64,000 bases of DNA from Astrothelium macrocarpum. Taxonomy: Eukaryota > Ascomycota > Dothideomycetes > Trypetheliales > Trypetheliaceae. Positions 9,768 through 20,335 of the stretch are shown piece after piece. Position numbers and translations under genes: made by a program. The notes beneath the pieces are model-generated. The model ran no database searches, had not been told where the DNA came from, and saw only the letters and a program-made list of their open reading frames with translations. The stretch lies in NCBI GenBank assembly GCA_021030915.1, contig JAGEMR010000008.1:124001-188000 (forward strand), given 5' to 3'. Position 1 is the first letter of the stretch. Every line of letters begins with the position of its first letter.

Positions 9768-11696
9768 TCAGATATAACGAAATTTCTTGGCAGCCAACGT
9801 ACACGTCAAAGCAAAGGCAATCATGCCACCCAAGATTCCAAACCACCAAGTCAAATCAGGATTATTTTTTCCCGGCACCGTGACGTTCATCCCAAACAGG
9901 CCCGAAACCAAATTCAGGGGCACCAGAATGGTCGCTAGTAGCGTAATTTTCGACAGCGTGTCATTCGTACGATTCCCCTGCGCAATCGAGTCTACGGAGA
10001 TTTGCGCCAAATAATTTGAATGCGCACGACTCAGCATCTTCTCGAAATGGCCAAGGTTGCTCATCATGGTCACCACATGGTCCTGAATATCCGAAAGGTA
10101 CAAGCCGACATCGCCTCTCGGCGCGACCTCATACTGCTCATTACAGCGCTTCGCAAAGCCTTTGATCACATCCGCCTTGCCGTAGAGCAAGCGCATCAGC
10201 GTCGTGACCGTCTTGCGGCAGTCGCCAATCTGGCGCAGGATCCTGGTGTAGTCGTCGAAGCGCGCGGTGAAGACCGAGTCCTCGATGGCGTCGGTCTCGT
10301 GCTCGACGTCGGTGATGACGGGGCCGAAGGAGTCGACGATGTCGTCGATGAGCGCGTAGCAGATCCAGTCGGCCGAGAGCGAGACGTAGTCGCGCAGGCG
10401 CGAGATGCGCTGGCGCACGTTGCTCGTGTGCGGGCTGTTGCGGAAGGTGAAGGTCAGCAGGCCCTCGCGGAAGACGACGGCATAGACGTGCACGGGATCG
10501 AGGAATTTCTCGGAGCGCTTGTCGGCTTGGTAAAAGGAGCGGAAGCAGAGAAAGTAGTAGTTTTTGAACAGTTCGACTTTTTCACGGTCTTCTTGCATAA
10601 GAATGTCTTCGCGGGTGAGGCGGTGGATGTTGAAGGCTTTACAGATGACATTGAGTTCTTCTTCGCTGAGATTGGCCATGTCAAGCCACCAGACGCCGCC
10701 ATTTTCCTCGCTTGGTTCGAAGAGATCCCGGAATGTTTCGCCTTCCATGAGTAGGTCGCCGAGGGTGTTTGCGTGGATGGCATTGTCAACATCTGATGAA
10801 AAGAATGACCAGCGCGAAACTTTTTGTTCAGAGGATGTGCTATCCAAACGTTCACAGGGCTTAGATGTTGCTGCAAGGACGTCGGCATTCTTCTCATCCG
10901 CTGTAACCCATTTTTCAGTTGTGGCATCGTCTTCAGAACTGTTGCCTGTTCCCACTGGACGCAAATCCCGAAAATATTTTGGCGTTTGGCTAACAGAGGG
11001 AGCCCTTGCCTGCGAAATTACTACAAATTCGTCCAACTCTTCATAATCTATTTTGCGATTTTTGTAATCGCCATCTTCTGATGGCGGGAAGCACACATCT
11101 TCTTCAATTGATCCATGATCGGAATCGTTTGGGTTGTGAGTTGCTGTCTTTGGACCTTCGCTAAAAGTAGGCCGACGCCTATGGGTTCCACCAGATACTG
11201 TCCGGGTCAAGTCAAGCTCAGATGGTTTGTTGCTAGTTATTGTTCCCGCACGTGGACGCCTTGGCGCAGCAACAGCGAATGCATCTACTGAATTGGCAGG
11301 AGACGAGGAACGTGAGCTTCGGTTTGAACCCCTTGATCGGATAGTAGCCCTGTCACCTTGATGGCGTTTTGCGGTATCTCTTCGAGCCATAGGACTTAGT
11401 GATCCACGTCGATCAAATTTGACTTGATCGGGCACATTCAGGTGTGCACTTCGGTCGTCATCAATGATGGCTTGTTCAAAGTCGCGAGTAGCACTCACTT
11501 GACCTTCAAGTGCTGCATTGACCTCGAGGAGATCTGGTCGGCCAGTAGCGATGCTTGCAAGAGTACCTCGTCTGGTCCCGGGAGCTGATGACTCTGCTCG
11601 CGGTAAATAGTCTTGTTGATTGCGATGATCGTGTAGATCAGAGACGGGAGTGCTGAACCTCGTGTTCGAGGTGTGAGATTTTGGAGAGTTGGACAT
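9768..11696 (-). CDS. CorA-like Mg2+ transporter (Alr/Mnr2 type)
   Basis: Single-exon 642-aa protein. The first half is a Ser/Arg-rich cytoplasmic region typical of the fungal Alr1/Mnr2 branch. The second half is a CorA domain with the helical region around HETDAIEDSVFTARFDDYTR and two C-terminal membrane helices (LLATILVPLNLVSGLFGMNV and WWFGILGGMIAFALTCTLAA). The GMN signature that forms the selectivity filter is present near residue 606, followed by TVPG in the loop. Members move Mg2+ across the plasma membrane (Alr) or the vacuolar membrane (Mnr2); the sequence does not decide which. The gene is divergent from SPC1 across 1.1 kb. Confidence 0.92.
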   Translation of the reverse strand: MSNSPKSHTSNTRFSTPVSDLHDHRNQQDYLPRAESSAPGTRRGTLASIATGRPDLLEVNAALEGQVSATRDFEQAIIDDDRSAHLNVPDQVKFDRRGSLSPMARRDTAKRHQGDRATIRSRGSNRSSRSSSPANSVDAFAVAAPRRPRAGTITSNKPSELDLTRTVSGGTHRRRPTFSEGPKTATHNPNDSDHGSIEEDVCFPPSEDGDYKNRKIDYEELDEFVVISQARAPSVSQTPKYFRDLRPVGTGNSSEDDATTEKWVTADEKNADVLAATSKPCERLDSTSSEQKVSRWSFFSSDVDNAIHANTLGDLLMEGETFRDLFEPSEENGGVWWLDMANLSEEELNVICKAFNIHRLTREDILMQEDREKVELFKNYYFLCFRSFYQADKRSEKFLDPVHVYAVVFREGLLTFTFRNSPHTSNVRQRISRLRDYVSLSADWICYALIDDIVDSFGPVITDVEHETDAIEDSVFTARFDDYTRILRQIGDCRKTVTTLMRLLYGKADVIKGFAKRCNEQYEVAPRGDVGLYLSDIQDHVVTMMSNLGHFEKMLSRAHSNYLAQISVDSIAQGNRTNDTLSKITLLATILVPLNLVSGLFGMNVTVPGKNNPDLTWWFGILGGMIAFALTCTLAAKKFRYI

Positions 11697-12810
11697 TGTG
11701 AACGATGATGTTGTAGTGTTGTGATGCGAGATTATGTGTCACTACGATGTCTTGCTCCAAACTAAAGACACCCAAAAGGCGAGCCGACCAAGGCTCACCG
11801 CGTAAAGGTCGTCAACGTGATTGTTGGCTTCGCGTAGGGACTCTCACCCTACACTAGGCCTTGCGTAGCGAATGATCTGATGCGGTTACTTCTTCCCTTC
11901 CTCGAACAGGCCAGGCCCGGAGACTTGGTTGTTTTATGCAATTTCCAAGATTGTGTGTTGTTGTAGAATTTTTGGGCTCTTCAATGGCCAATTATGGAGG
12001 CTTCAGGTCGCCTCCGCTAAAGACCCAGAACTTGGGTCCTAGAAGGGGGCGAATTGCAGAGAACTTGTGAATGTAGAGTCCCGCCAACTTGGTGGTGTTG
12101 GAATGAAAGCCGACCGAAGTCGGTAGTCTTGAGAAGACGGAGATTTGCAAAGAGCCTACGGCGCTAGGGCTCAGGACAAGTACCTGGGTCGCAAGCAGTC
12201 GGGTGTTTCCTAGAGAGGGCCAGATGCAAAATTCTGTTTCGGAAGTTGACGGCGCACAAAGACAGAGCTGGCGACCGAAAACTTTGGGGATTGTGGTCAG
12301 ATAGTCTTCGGATTGAGAAGTCCGAATCCAATGATAAAAATCAGTACAAAGGCCTAGTGGCAAGAGTGAAAGGAAAGGAGACTGAGTGAGAGACTGAGTG
12401 ATTGGTGTTGTGGAGTTAAGGGGGAAGGGCTTTATGCGAATGGGAGTGAGGGCAGAGTTTGCTCTAGGTTCGGGCTTCGCCGGAGCTAGATTCAGCCAAA
12501 CTGAGGCAAGTTTGGGCGCCCAATTGCCGAGGATGGCCGAGTTTGAGTCAATCACTCAATCAATGAGTGAATGTACGCATGACAGGTATGATAGGCGAGG
12601 TGCGAATATGTGTGTCACTGGAATGAATTGAAGAATTGGACATCCGGGGATGATGACATGGTGTATGGTGATCGTATCCAATCCGGACTCGCAACTGACT
12701 AAGAGACCTGACGGTCGGGTCTTCGGTTCCTGCGTCTTCGATTAGCTAGCTTCGCCTTGGCATTTTAAGGCAACGTCTTATCAACAAACACCACAGACAA
12801 GTCACTGGAT
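11697..12810. promoter_or_regulatory. Divergent promoter region, CorA-like gene / SPC1
   Basis: 1.1 kb between two divergent start codons. A 187-codon ORF on the minus strand here lacks any recognisable domain and I read it as chance. The region is presumed to hold both promoters and a long leader for the transporter. Confidence 0.45.
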
Positions 12811-13230
12811 ATGGCCGAACAATTGATTGAGCAAGCTCAGCAAGCGCTGGAGGGTCAGATTGTATGACCCTGTTTTCCATTCATCATGTAACCCGATATA
12901 ACTCACCAGCCTACTCTAGGACTTTGAGGGTCAGCGTTTGGCTGAGTACTTGACAACGGGCATTTTATCTGTCATCGGAGTATAACTTCCCTTGATACTG
13001 TCTGTGCAAAAGATCTACTAACGTTCTGAAAGGTGATTGCGTTTCTTGTCGGCTTCATTCAACAGGACATCCGTCTCTCGCTCTGGACTGGACTCGGAGG
13101 CACAGCTTTGACTTTTCTCATCGTTGTCCCGCCATGGCCATTCTTTAAACAGCATTCGTTACAATGGCTACCCCCGCAAGGTCAAACCGGAGGAATATCG
13201 GTCGAGGTGGATGGCAAGAAAATCAGTTGA
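12811..13230 (+). CDS. spc1: Signal peptidase complex subunit SPC1
   Basis: Three exons: 12811-12861, 12920-12979 and 13033-13230, giving 102 aa. The product starts MAEQLIEQAQQALEG, continues IDFEGQRLAEYL and then shows two membrane helices (TTGILSVIGVIAFLVGFI and LWTGLGGTALTFLIVVPP) with the conserved connecting segment QQDIRLS. It ends with a short polar tail. Length and topology match SPC12/Spc1, the small non-catalytic subunit of the ER signal peptidase, with both termini in the cytosol. Each splice junction keeps phase 0. The gene converges on RBX1, with about 310 bases between stops. Confidence 0.9.
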
Positions 13231-13542
13231 GCGCGTATCACAGATGGTCAGCACGGCGTTTGGGTGTTCTCGGCAAACGAGCTTGACTCTGCAATATATA
13301 TTTTGGCTCAAGCGAAAATCTGTCCATGACAGAAATTAAAAAAACCATCTAACTATCAAGAGCATCTATGCGTGCTCTCAACATTTCTGAAAACGCCATG
13401 ACCTATGAATCTTGAACTCGTGAACGGAGGAGTAGTCTCTCCCCTATCCATTCCCTTCATCCTCACCAACCGCTGATCGCTATAAATGATTCTGACCATT
13501 TCTTATGGGGTTTTTTTTGCGCGGCCTGCGTTTGACGCGAGC
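13231..13542. other. Convergent spacer SPC1/RBX1
   Basis: 312 bases between convergent stop codons, presumably both 3' UTRs. Nothing else recognised. Confidence 0.5.
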
Positions 13543-14010
13543 TCATCTCCCGTACTTCTGAAACTCCCAATCGCGATTGTCTAATGGACACACCTGTCTT
13601 GTCTTGAGCCAGCGGGAGATGCAGTGGAAATGGAATGCGTGCTGTGAAGGACATTAGTCTTGCTTATATGCTTTTGTAAAGATATGACCATCTCACATTG
13701 CAGATGCCCCAAGCAACTGTGCATTCCTCGCTCGTAGCAGAAGCTTGGTTTGCCTGGCATTCGATGCAGAGATCCATAATGTGATTGCGACAGATGGCGC
13801 AGTTGTCGACAACGATATCCCAAGCCCATAGAGCGACTGCATTCCACTATAATTTATTAGTATAGAGGGCAGCGAAGAAAATTTATGTCAGATGGCTACC
13901 TTCTTGACCTCGAAACGCTTCTTGCCATCAGCAAGTTCTCCACCAGCACCAGCCTTGGAGGCTTTCGGCTTTGTTGCGACAGATGCGTCAGTCATCTCAA
14001 CATCCGCCAT
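13543..14010 (-). CDS. rbx1: RING-box protein RBX1 (cullin E3 subunit)
   Basis: Three minus-strand exons: 14010-13900, 13846-13697 and 13641-13543, giving 119 aa. After a variable Ala/Lys-rich N-terminus comes KKRFEVKKWNAVALWAWDI, the beta-strand that inserts into the cullin. The RING-H2 ligands follow: NCAICRNHIMDLCIEC, then CTVAWGICNHAFHFHCISRW and VCPLDNRDWEFQKYG at the C-terminus. This is the almost invariant RBX1/HRT1 sequence. It recruits E2 enzymes and Nedd8 machinery to SCF and other cullin-RING ligases in nucleus and cytosol. Splice sites are canonical and phases consistent. I see nothing unusual. Confidence 0.95.
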
Positions 14011-14806
14011 GATGTATCCGTAGGTTCTTGCTTGTTCTAATGCGGGGCTATGGTGGGGGTTCGAAAGGATGCTGCCTGAAGGTTGGCTTGGGTAGACAGG
14101 CACGGAGGAAAGTGGTTGAAGAGAGGTAGTTGGCAAAATTGAGGTATAAATCCTACCGAGCAGACCTCTAGCTCAGCAGAAATGTCACAGTCTTCTTGTG
14201 AGCGTCAAATGTGTGGTGGAGGGGTGATGGTTCGATGCACCTGGTAGCGATGGCACGTCAAGTCCCAGATTGGTATAGCGTATGACAATGGTATGTGGCT
14301 GTCGTTTGCGCTGAGCCGCAATCGCAACAACTCCGAGCTGCGTCACTCCATTGTTGTTTTCGCCTCCTGTCCGTCCCATCTCGCTCACATTCTTCCACCT
14401 ATCACCAGAATGCTTTGCTCAGTCTCTCATCTCTGCTCACTCCATGCTTCATCACATTCAATGCGATCTCGACAAATACTTCATTGGCACACTACATTCA
14501 CTACAAGGCTACTCCCACGATAAAAAGAGTAAGACGCTGTCTCCGGCGATTCCGCGCGTGACCTAGAAAGATCAAGAGGTCAATTTCGAAGCTTGTTGCC
14601 TACAGGCATTCGCTTATAATCGCGCTGGCGTATAGCGCAATCATCAACTCTCAAATCCGCCATTTCTTTTGACACATCCCACATTCTTCACAATCCAGTG
14701 AATACCCTTATAACAATAGTCCTACTCAATTCAACCTGGAACCACCAGCCTATCCCTACCTCTGCGCCCATCCATTTGATCGGCAGTGCGACACATCTAA
14801 AATCTG
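14011..14806. promoter_or_regulatory. Divergent promoter region RBX1 / EDC1-like gene
   Basis: About 800 bases between divergent starts. ORFs of 70-90 codons on the plus strand overlap in three frames and look like chance. Likely leaders and promoters for both genes. Confidence 0.4.
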
Positions 14807-16402
14807 ATGGGAGATTCTTCAGAAGCTGTTTCGCAGCTACACCCGCAAAAGACGCGCAGGCCGTCACGGTCTCGACGTCAAAAGCGATCGAACAATTCAC
14901 AAAATGGCATGACAAATGGACACAGTGGTCATTCTGACAGCAATGGGACTCCTCCACGAGAGGTTAGTCACGAACGAACAAGGCCAGTCTCAATGTCCGC
15001 GCAACCTCCAGCCGAGACTCCATTGAAGCCTGCCTACGCAGGACCTACCTTTCATGCCTCACCCGCGGCATCATCATTACCAGTTCCACGATTTTTTTCC
15101 AAGTCAGTTCCAGCGAATGTAGATCAGGCGGGACTGCAAGCCAGGTTGAATGAAGAATCCTACCAAAGCGAGGGTCCCGCCTCCTCGTCTGCTTCAACTC
15201 CAAAATTGGCACCTCCAGAACCTGCACGGGATCGCGAGCCAACCCCGATAGATTTTCTTCTTAATGCGGATAGAAAAGAAAGAGCCCGCGCGGGGAGTGA
15301 TGGTAGTGGCTCTCATACACCGGACCATGATCCTTTCTTCCAAAACGCCCAGTCTGAACCACCAAGATATGATCAGCTTTCTGAAAATCTTAAAGAATTA
15401 CCATCAAATCGGGTGACCAGCCCTGTAAATAGGACCATGTTTCCAATGGAGCTTGACGGCACTCAAACAGGCGACCCTCAATCGACACCACGGCACACGC
15501 CCAGCCAGCCACGCACATTAGCCTCGAGGTCAAGCACAGATCCTTCAAAGCTTTTCGAAGCCGACAACGAAGCTGCAGCACAATCATTAAAGGATCTTTT
15601 GGGAGTACCCAGTAACTCGAAGTCTCCACCGGCAGCAATGTCATACGCCAACAATCACAGTACGACGTCACCTCAACTTCGCCGCAATCACTCCTCAACT
15701 TCTTCGATACCACTTTCTGGCTCTCCCTTGGCTCCTGTTACACCTCCGGATGGGACCAGACGGCCACCATCTAATTTTCATTACGGCAATCGCAATCTTT
15801 CACCCCTCTTTCAAGCTGCGCGTGCTCCGCCGCAACACCGTCCATCTTCTGGATTGCGACAAGAGGTTGCACAAGAAGTTTCTGGACCGGCAGAGCTTCC
15901 AGCAAACAACGAACCAATGTCTTCATCGGATTCATTAGAATATCATATCTCCTGCCCACCGCCAGCCAGGGGTGTAGATGCAAAAACATTTTCACGGGCC
16001 TATTTGGATGCACAAATCCAGGCTGCAAATCCGAGCCTCCCGCAAGATCTTTCTTCATCACGGTCCGGCAGTACAGACCAGGTGTTTCTGAGTCCCAAGC
16101 CATCCACAGCAATTGGTCGTGAACCTTCTCCTTTCAATTCTCCAATGCCTACATCTGTAAATTCGAGTCAGCATGGCATTCCAGGACCAGACTTTACAAA
16201 CGGCTCTTTTAACTTGTCACATCCCAGCCTTGACAGAGATTCCGGCTCAGAAAGCAGCACGTTACAGTCGGCTGCAAGGGCTTCTCCGATTCAAGCATCA
16301 ACATCTAATCCACAGAATGTCAAGGCCATGGAGGATAACCTACGTAAGATTCTAAACCTACATATCGAGAATGCGCCGAACAGAATGACAGATATTAATT
16401 AG
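14807..16402 (+). CDS. Disordered protein with EDC1/PNRC decapping motif
   Basis: Single-exon 531-aa protein, almost wholly Ser/Pro/Asn-rich and predicted disordered. The one strong landmark is at residues 77-100: YAGPTFHASP followed by AASSLPVPRFFSKS. This resembles the short EDC1/PNRC motif whose LPxP core docks on the EVH1 domain of Dcp1 and whose preceding aromatic segment stimulates Dcp2. The N-terminus is basic (KTRRPSRSRRQKR), consistent with RNA binding. A short motif DREPTPIDFLL follows at about 145. The C-terminus ends with a possible helix (KAMEDNLRKILNL). I infer an enhancer of mRNA decapping acting in P-bodies. The family call rests on one motif. Confidence 0.62.
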   Translation: MGDSSEAVSQLHPQKTRRPSRSRRQKRSNNSQNGMTNGHSGHSDSNGTPPREVSHERTRPVSMSAQPPAETPLKPAYAGPTFHASPAASSLPVPRFFSKSVPANVDQAGLQARLNEESYQSEGPASSSASTPKLAPPEPARDREPTPIDFLLNADRKERARAGSDGSGSHTPDHDPFFQNAQSEPPRYDQLSENLKELPSNRVTSPVNRTMFPMELDGTQTGDPQSTPRHTPSQPRTLASRSSTDPSKLFEADNEAAAQSLKDLLGVPSNSKSPPAAMSYANNHSTTSPQLRRNHSSTSSIPLSGSPLAPVTPPDGTRRPPSNFHYGNRNLSPLFQAARAPPQHRPSSGLRQEVAQEVSGPAELPANNEPMSSSDSLEYHISCPPPARGVDAKTFSRAYLDAQIQAANPSLPQDLSSSRSGSTDQVFLSPKPSTAIGREPSPFNSPMPTSVNSSQHGIPGPDFTNGSFNLSHPSLDRDSGSESSTLQSAARASPIQASTSNPQNVKAMEDNLRKILNLHIENAPNRMTDIN

Positions 16403-17477
16403 TCTTTCTTTCGACGATATCAATCTAAAGACATTTGTAGTTTCAAAAACTTCACTGTCTCTCCAGGGATAATGGTGCTTTTTTGGGCCGGAGCGTGATA
16501 GTGATCAGGTCAATCTCTTTGGTTTGCGTCATGTCATGCTTGTTTGAATAGCTACTCTTACTTTGTCCCCGCGTTCTGCACTAATTGCTCTGATATACCT
16601 CCTTCATTTTAAGGATGGATTATTCAGCTTTTGGGTCTTGGAATGATCAAGACAGCTGAAGACTGGTTTTCTTTCTCCAAATCTTCCAAATGATATTCAG
16701 CATCGACTCCTGCTGCAAGCGATATGTTGGCTCCTTTGTCTGAATGTTCTTGGTCTCGCATCTTTCGGCGCTCGGTATCTACAACCCGAGTCATTTCCCA
16801 CGGCTGCATAAAGCCTGATGACTTAGGGCAGGGACAGTTTTGCTGCTATGATTTCATTTTGATGTTTACGCAAGGATTTCAAAGCATTGGAGGAATAGCT
16901 TTGATTGCTCTTACAATTGTGCCTTTGGGCGCTCAGGTTATGGTTGAAACTACAAGAGTATATGGAATTGGGAAGAACAGAAGCGATATTCCCTTCTTGG
17001 ATTTACCAATGCAAGCTTATGGTGACATGCAGAGGTCGGACAATTGGACCAGATGGTTGATGCAAGGGATGACGCATCAAGGTACATTCTAAAATAAGAA
17101 AAAAAATTCAGGTCTAGATAGCTGCCAATCTACTCTGTCTTTTCCTGGAAATCACGGTCCCTGATGCTTGCTCTATGCTATACGTACGCAAAAGACAGAT
17201 CGAATCACATATGAGGAGAATGCCTTGCAATCCATGCCGGTCTTGTATCCCATCCAAAATTGTTTCTAAGCCTACCATTGCCGTTAACCAAAGCAGAGCC
17301 AATACATCTCCAATGTTTACCCCTCATCAAAAGGGGAAATATTCAAGGGTCGGACTTTGACCCGAAAGCATGGTTTGCCGAAAATCCGGGGTAGCTCCAC
17401 CTATTTTAATCCCCTCATTCTCTTCACCCCAAACATTCACACATTCAAACTCTTCTCTAAAAGAAAAAAATAAAATA
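16403..17477. other. Intergenic region with unresolved gene remnants
   Basis: About 1.1 kb between the EDC1-like gene and HTD2. The plus strand has a 122-codon ORF with membrane-protein character (listed separately). The minus strand has protein-like stretches too, for example EMTRVVDTERRKMRDQEH (16809-16624, preceded by a possible TAG acceptor) and LALLWLTAMVGLETILDG near 17300. I could not build a coherent model on either strand. Confidence 0.35.
16724..17092 (+). pseudogene. Possible fragment of a rhodopsin-like (SAT4-type) membrane protein
   Basis: A 122-codon ORF containing RIFRR, KPDD, a hydrophobic stretch (IGGIALIALTIVPLGA) and ETTRVYGIGKNRSDIPFLDL. The spacing resembles the start of fungal SAT4/PTH11-like seven-helix proteins, where an R-Y/F-R element, a DD pair, a helix and a YGxGkh motif follow in that order. 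No further helices follow on this strand before stops. It would therefore be a truncated remnant. The antisense strand also has protein-like stretches, so this call is weak. Confidence 0.25.
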
Positions 17478-18627
17478 ATGGAGCGCACAATCACCCACCG
17501 CACCCCCCGCCTCCTCCCTCCCACCCTCCATCGCCGCTCCTCAACCCTCGCCCACCTAACCACCTCCCTCCCCTCGCGCCGCCTCCCCATCCTCTACGAC
17601 TACCTCACCCCAGTCCCGTCGCACCTCCTCACCACCACCCTCGTCGACTACCTCCCCCCCTCCTTCAGCACACACTACCTCCCGACCTCCTCCCTCCCCT
17701 CCACCAACCACCCCCCGATCCCCACACTTCCCCCCACATACCACCTCATCCACTTCCCGCCGCCCACCCCGCCCTCCGCCCTCCTGCCCGACGGCACGGA
17801 CCCGCAGCAGTCGCCCGGCGCGCCGTTCGTGCGCCGCATGTGGGCCGGCGGCGCGCTGGCGTTCACGCCGCCGTCGGGGACGGTGGAGCTGCGCGGGCAG
17901 CGCGCCGCGTGTGTCGAGCGCATTGTCGATGTGGGCGTCAAGGGCCGCGCGGGCGAGGAGAAGGTATTTGTGGGGATTGAACGGCGTGTCGGGGAGGTGG
18001 CCGAGGGGGAAGGGGAGAAGGGGGTGAGAGAGAGGCTGGGGGTGGGGGATGGGGTGGTGTGTGTGGAGAGGAGGAATATTGTGTTTATGCGGGAGAGGGA
18101 GAGGGGGGAGGAGGTGGGGGAGAGGAAGGTTTTGAAGGGTGAGTGGGATAGCTCTTTTTTATTTTTTCGAAAGGGATGTTGGATTGAGATTTGGAGAGAA
18201 TGGGGAAGCTGTAGGCCGGTGCTAATGCTGTACAGCGTCACATCCTCCGACGTTTTCTCACGTTCTTACGCCTTCTCCGTCGCTGTTGTTCAGATACTCA
18301 GCATTAACGTTCAATGCACATTCGATACACCTTGATCCTCATTACTGTCGGACTGTTGAACAGCATCGGCATTTGCTCGTTCACGGTCCATTGTCATTCA
18401 CGCTCATGGTTCTTATGCTGGATCTTCATCTAAAGACGCAAGGCTTAGGCCGAATAAAAGAAATCGAGTACAGAAATCTTGCGCCTCTCTATGCAACAGA
18501 GGAGATGAAAGTATGTGGGCGCGAGATGGAAGATGGAAAGGATGGGAAAAGGTACGAAGTATGGGTGGAAGGTGTAGAAGGCGGAATGAGTGTCAGAGGC
18601 ATTGCAAAGGTCGATTCTTCTATATAG
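17478..18627 (+). CDS. htd2: Mitochondrial 3-hydroxyacyl-thioester dehydratase HTD2
   Basis: Two exons, 17478-18138 and 18236-18627 (intron GTGAGT..ACAG), giving 350 aa. The N-terminal half is Arg/Pro/Thr-rich with an early basic stretch (MERTITHRTPRLLPPTLHRR) that could act as mitochondrial presequence. The C-terminal half carries the hot-dog signature LLFRYSALTFNAHSIHLD, with the hydratase-2 type N-x-H-x-I-H motif, and then LLVHGPLSFTLMV. This matches Htd2-type dehydratases of mitochondrial type II fatty acid synthesis, which supplies lipoate precursors. The first exon is strikingly C-rich and then G-rich on the coding strand. It converges on the prephenate dehydratase gene. Confidence 0.85.
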
Positions 18628-18784
18628 ATTCCTACTTGTACATTCATCTGGGGGCCCCCTAGAACATTGGGGAGGCCCCCAAACTCGGCTGGTCCATCAG
18701 CCTTCCTGTGAAATAATTCATGGAGCCAGCGATTGGCCCCGCTGCGAACAAAACCCCGATTGTTCCATCGGGGGGACCCCCAGC

Positions 18785-20022
18785 TCAATTGGCAGCTTTC
18801 CAGCTGCCCAGCCAAGTCCAGGCCGAAGTCCGCTTTTCGAGATCATGGAGCAAATCCATGATTACAACTTCGGGGCTCTGGGGGCCCCCCGAGCTCTTCC
18901 AGAGCCCCTCAACCAAATAATTGACGTGCCCAGCGATTGGGCACTCGTTGAGGCTGATCACCTTCACCTGGTGCTTCTCAAATACGTCCCAGGCGTGCCC
19001 CAGTGTATTGGGCGATTTATCGTCGGCTCTGAACGAGAGCAACGTCTTGACCGTGGTTGCGTCTTCGATATGGATGAGGAATTCCGGGTCATTGTTGAAC
19101 TCTTTATCCCTTCTCTGGATAATTAGAAAGCGTGTCTTGTTATCAGCCTTCTCTTCAATGTTTTGTGCAAGCACTTTGAGCCCATAAACTTTGCTTGCGA
19201 GCGAATTGGCGATTGCAGCTTGTCCTCCACCGGCGCCACTAGCATCAGCGACTATCTGCGCGGCTTCTGAAGTCGAGGAACAATCCTCGCGTCTGGCGTG
19301 GGGAAGGTAGGTGGAAAGAAACTTGGCACACTGGCCCCATATTTGAGGGTGAGAATACACTTTTTGAATCTTCGAGTAATCTTCCGTCGACTCCGTAGTT
19401 GACAGGGGCGTTTGCATATTTGGCGAGGCCACATCAGGTCCCGACGGGACATTCTTGGGAGAGGTTGATGAGGCAATCCCCTGGATTGATGACGTTGGAT
19501 TTTGAGAAGTAGATGAACTGGAATTACCATCTTTCTCAATATTTTCAGAGCGGCCGAGCAAGCAAGGATGAACTTTGAGGAAAACTTCTTCGTACACACG
19601 AATGCCACTGAAGAAGGCTTTGTTGCGGCTAGCAAAAAGGCCCAGAGTGATGGCTACGAAACCATTGGTGGAGTTCTCGAATGGCACGATACCAATGGAC
19701 GCATCGCCATTTTGGACTGCTAGGAAAACATCTTCGAGCGTGGGTTGGGCATAATGTAGATCATTGGGGAACGTATCTACAGCTGCCTACGTTTATCCGT
19801 CAGTCCAAATTTTATTGGGTAGAGATAGAACTAGTTCTCATGATGGATATTTCATTACGAATGGACGAGCAACTTTGATGCGAATGGACAGTTCGAAAGC
19901 AGAATTTTGCTAGCAGTGCTTACTGCACTCCGTCGAGAGAAATTATCCAAAAAGCAGACACATACCTGATGAGAGAAGGAGGCTTCTGGGCCCAGAAAGG
20001 CTACGTGTTTAGTAGATGCCAT
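18785..20022 (-). CDS. pha2: Prephenate dehydratase (phenylalanine synthesis)
   Basis: Two minus-strand exons: 20022-19966 and 19786-18785, giving 352 aa. The protein starts MASTKHVAFLGPEASFSHQ, the usual GPxGSFS-type opening, followed by PTLEDVFLAVQNGDASIGIV and PFENSTNG. An insertion rich in Ser/Thr/Pro (about 105-170) separates two halves of the catalytic domain. The essential Thr-Arg-Phe is present in ADNKTRFLIIQRR. A C-terminal ACT domain (LSFRADDKSPNTLGHAWDVF onwards) is the likely site of phenylalanine feedback. The enzyme converts prephenate to phenylpyruvate in the cytosol. The 179-nt intron is long for this window. All key residues I can check are intact. Confidence 0.93.
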
Positions 20023-20335
20023 GTTTGCAAATCTGTAATATCGTTTCTTTGGTAATGCAGTAGAGCAGTGGAGTAGTATCCGGTGGTTGAACAATTGGTG
20101 GTTAGTGGCCAAGAGATCCGGAAAGCCGAAAAGGTCTTCAGTGTTGAAAAGTGAAGCACCATGACCTTCGTCACAGGCCTAAGCCCATCCATGCCATTTG
20201 ATTCTCTTCACTTTCTCCCTATTTTTCCATAATGGGAAAACGATTCGGGCCCTGAAGAGCTAATGGTCCCGCGCGTCTATTGGCGCTAAAGCGGCAGAAT
20301 TAGCCGCCCTTTCCCTGTCCTTGGAACGGACGACA
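20023..20335. other. PHA2 upstream region
   Basis: About 310 bases 5' of the PHA2 start, presumed promoter. No ORF or repeat recognised. Confidence 0.4.

Noticed and set aside
10020..10754. 244-codon plus-strand ORF rich in Val/Glu/Asp
   Set aside because: Exactly antisense to the CorA domain; a shadow ORF caused by codon bias.
11992..12555. 187-codon ORF on the minus strand upstream of the CorA gene
   Set aside because: No domain or motif, composition like untranslated DNA, and it lies in the divergent promoter region.
17675..18241. 188-codon minus-strand ORF
   Set aside because: Antisense to HTD2 exon 1; caused by the extreme strand composition there.
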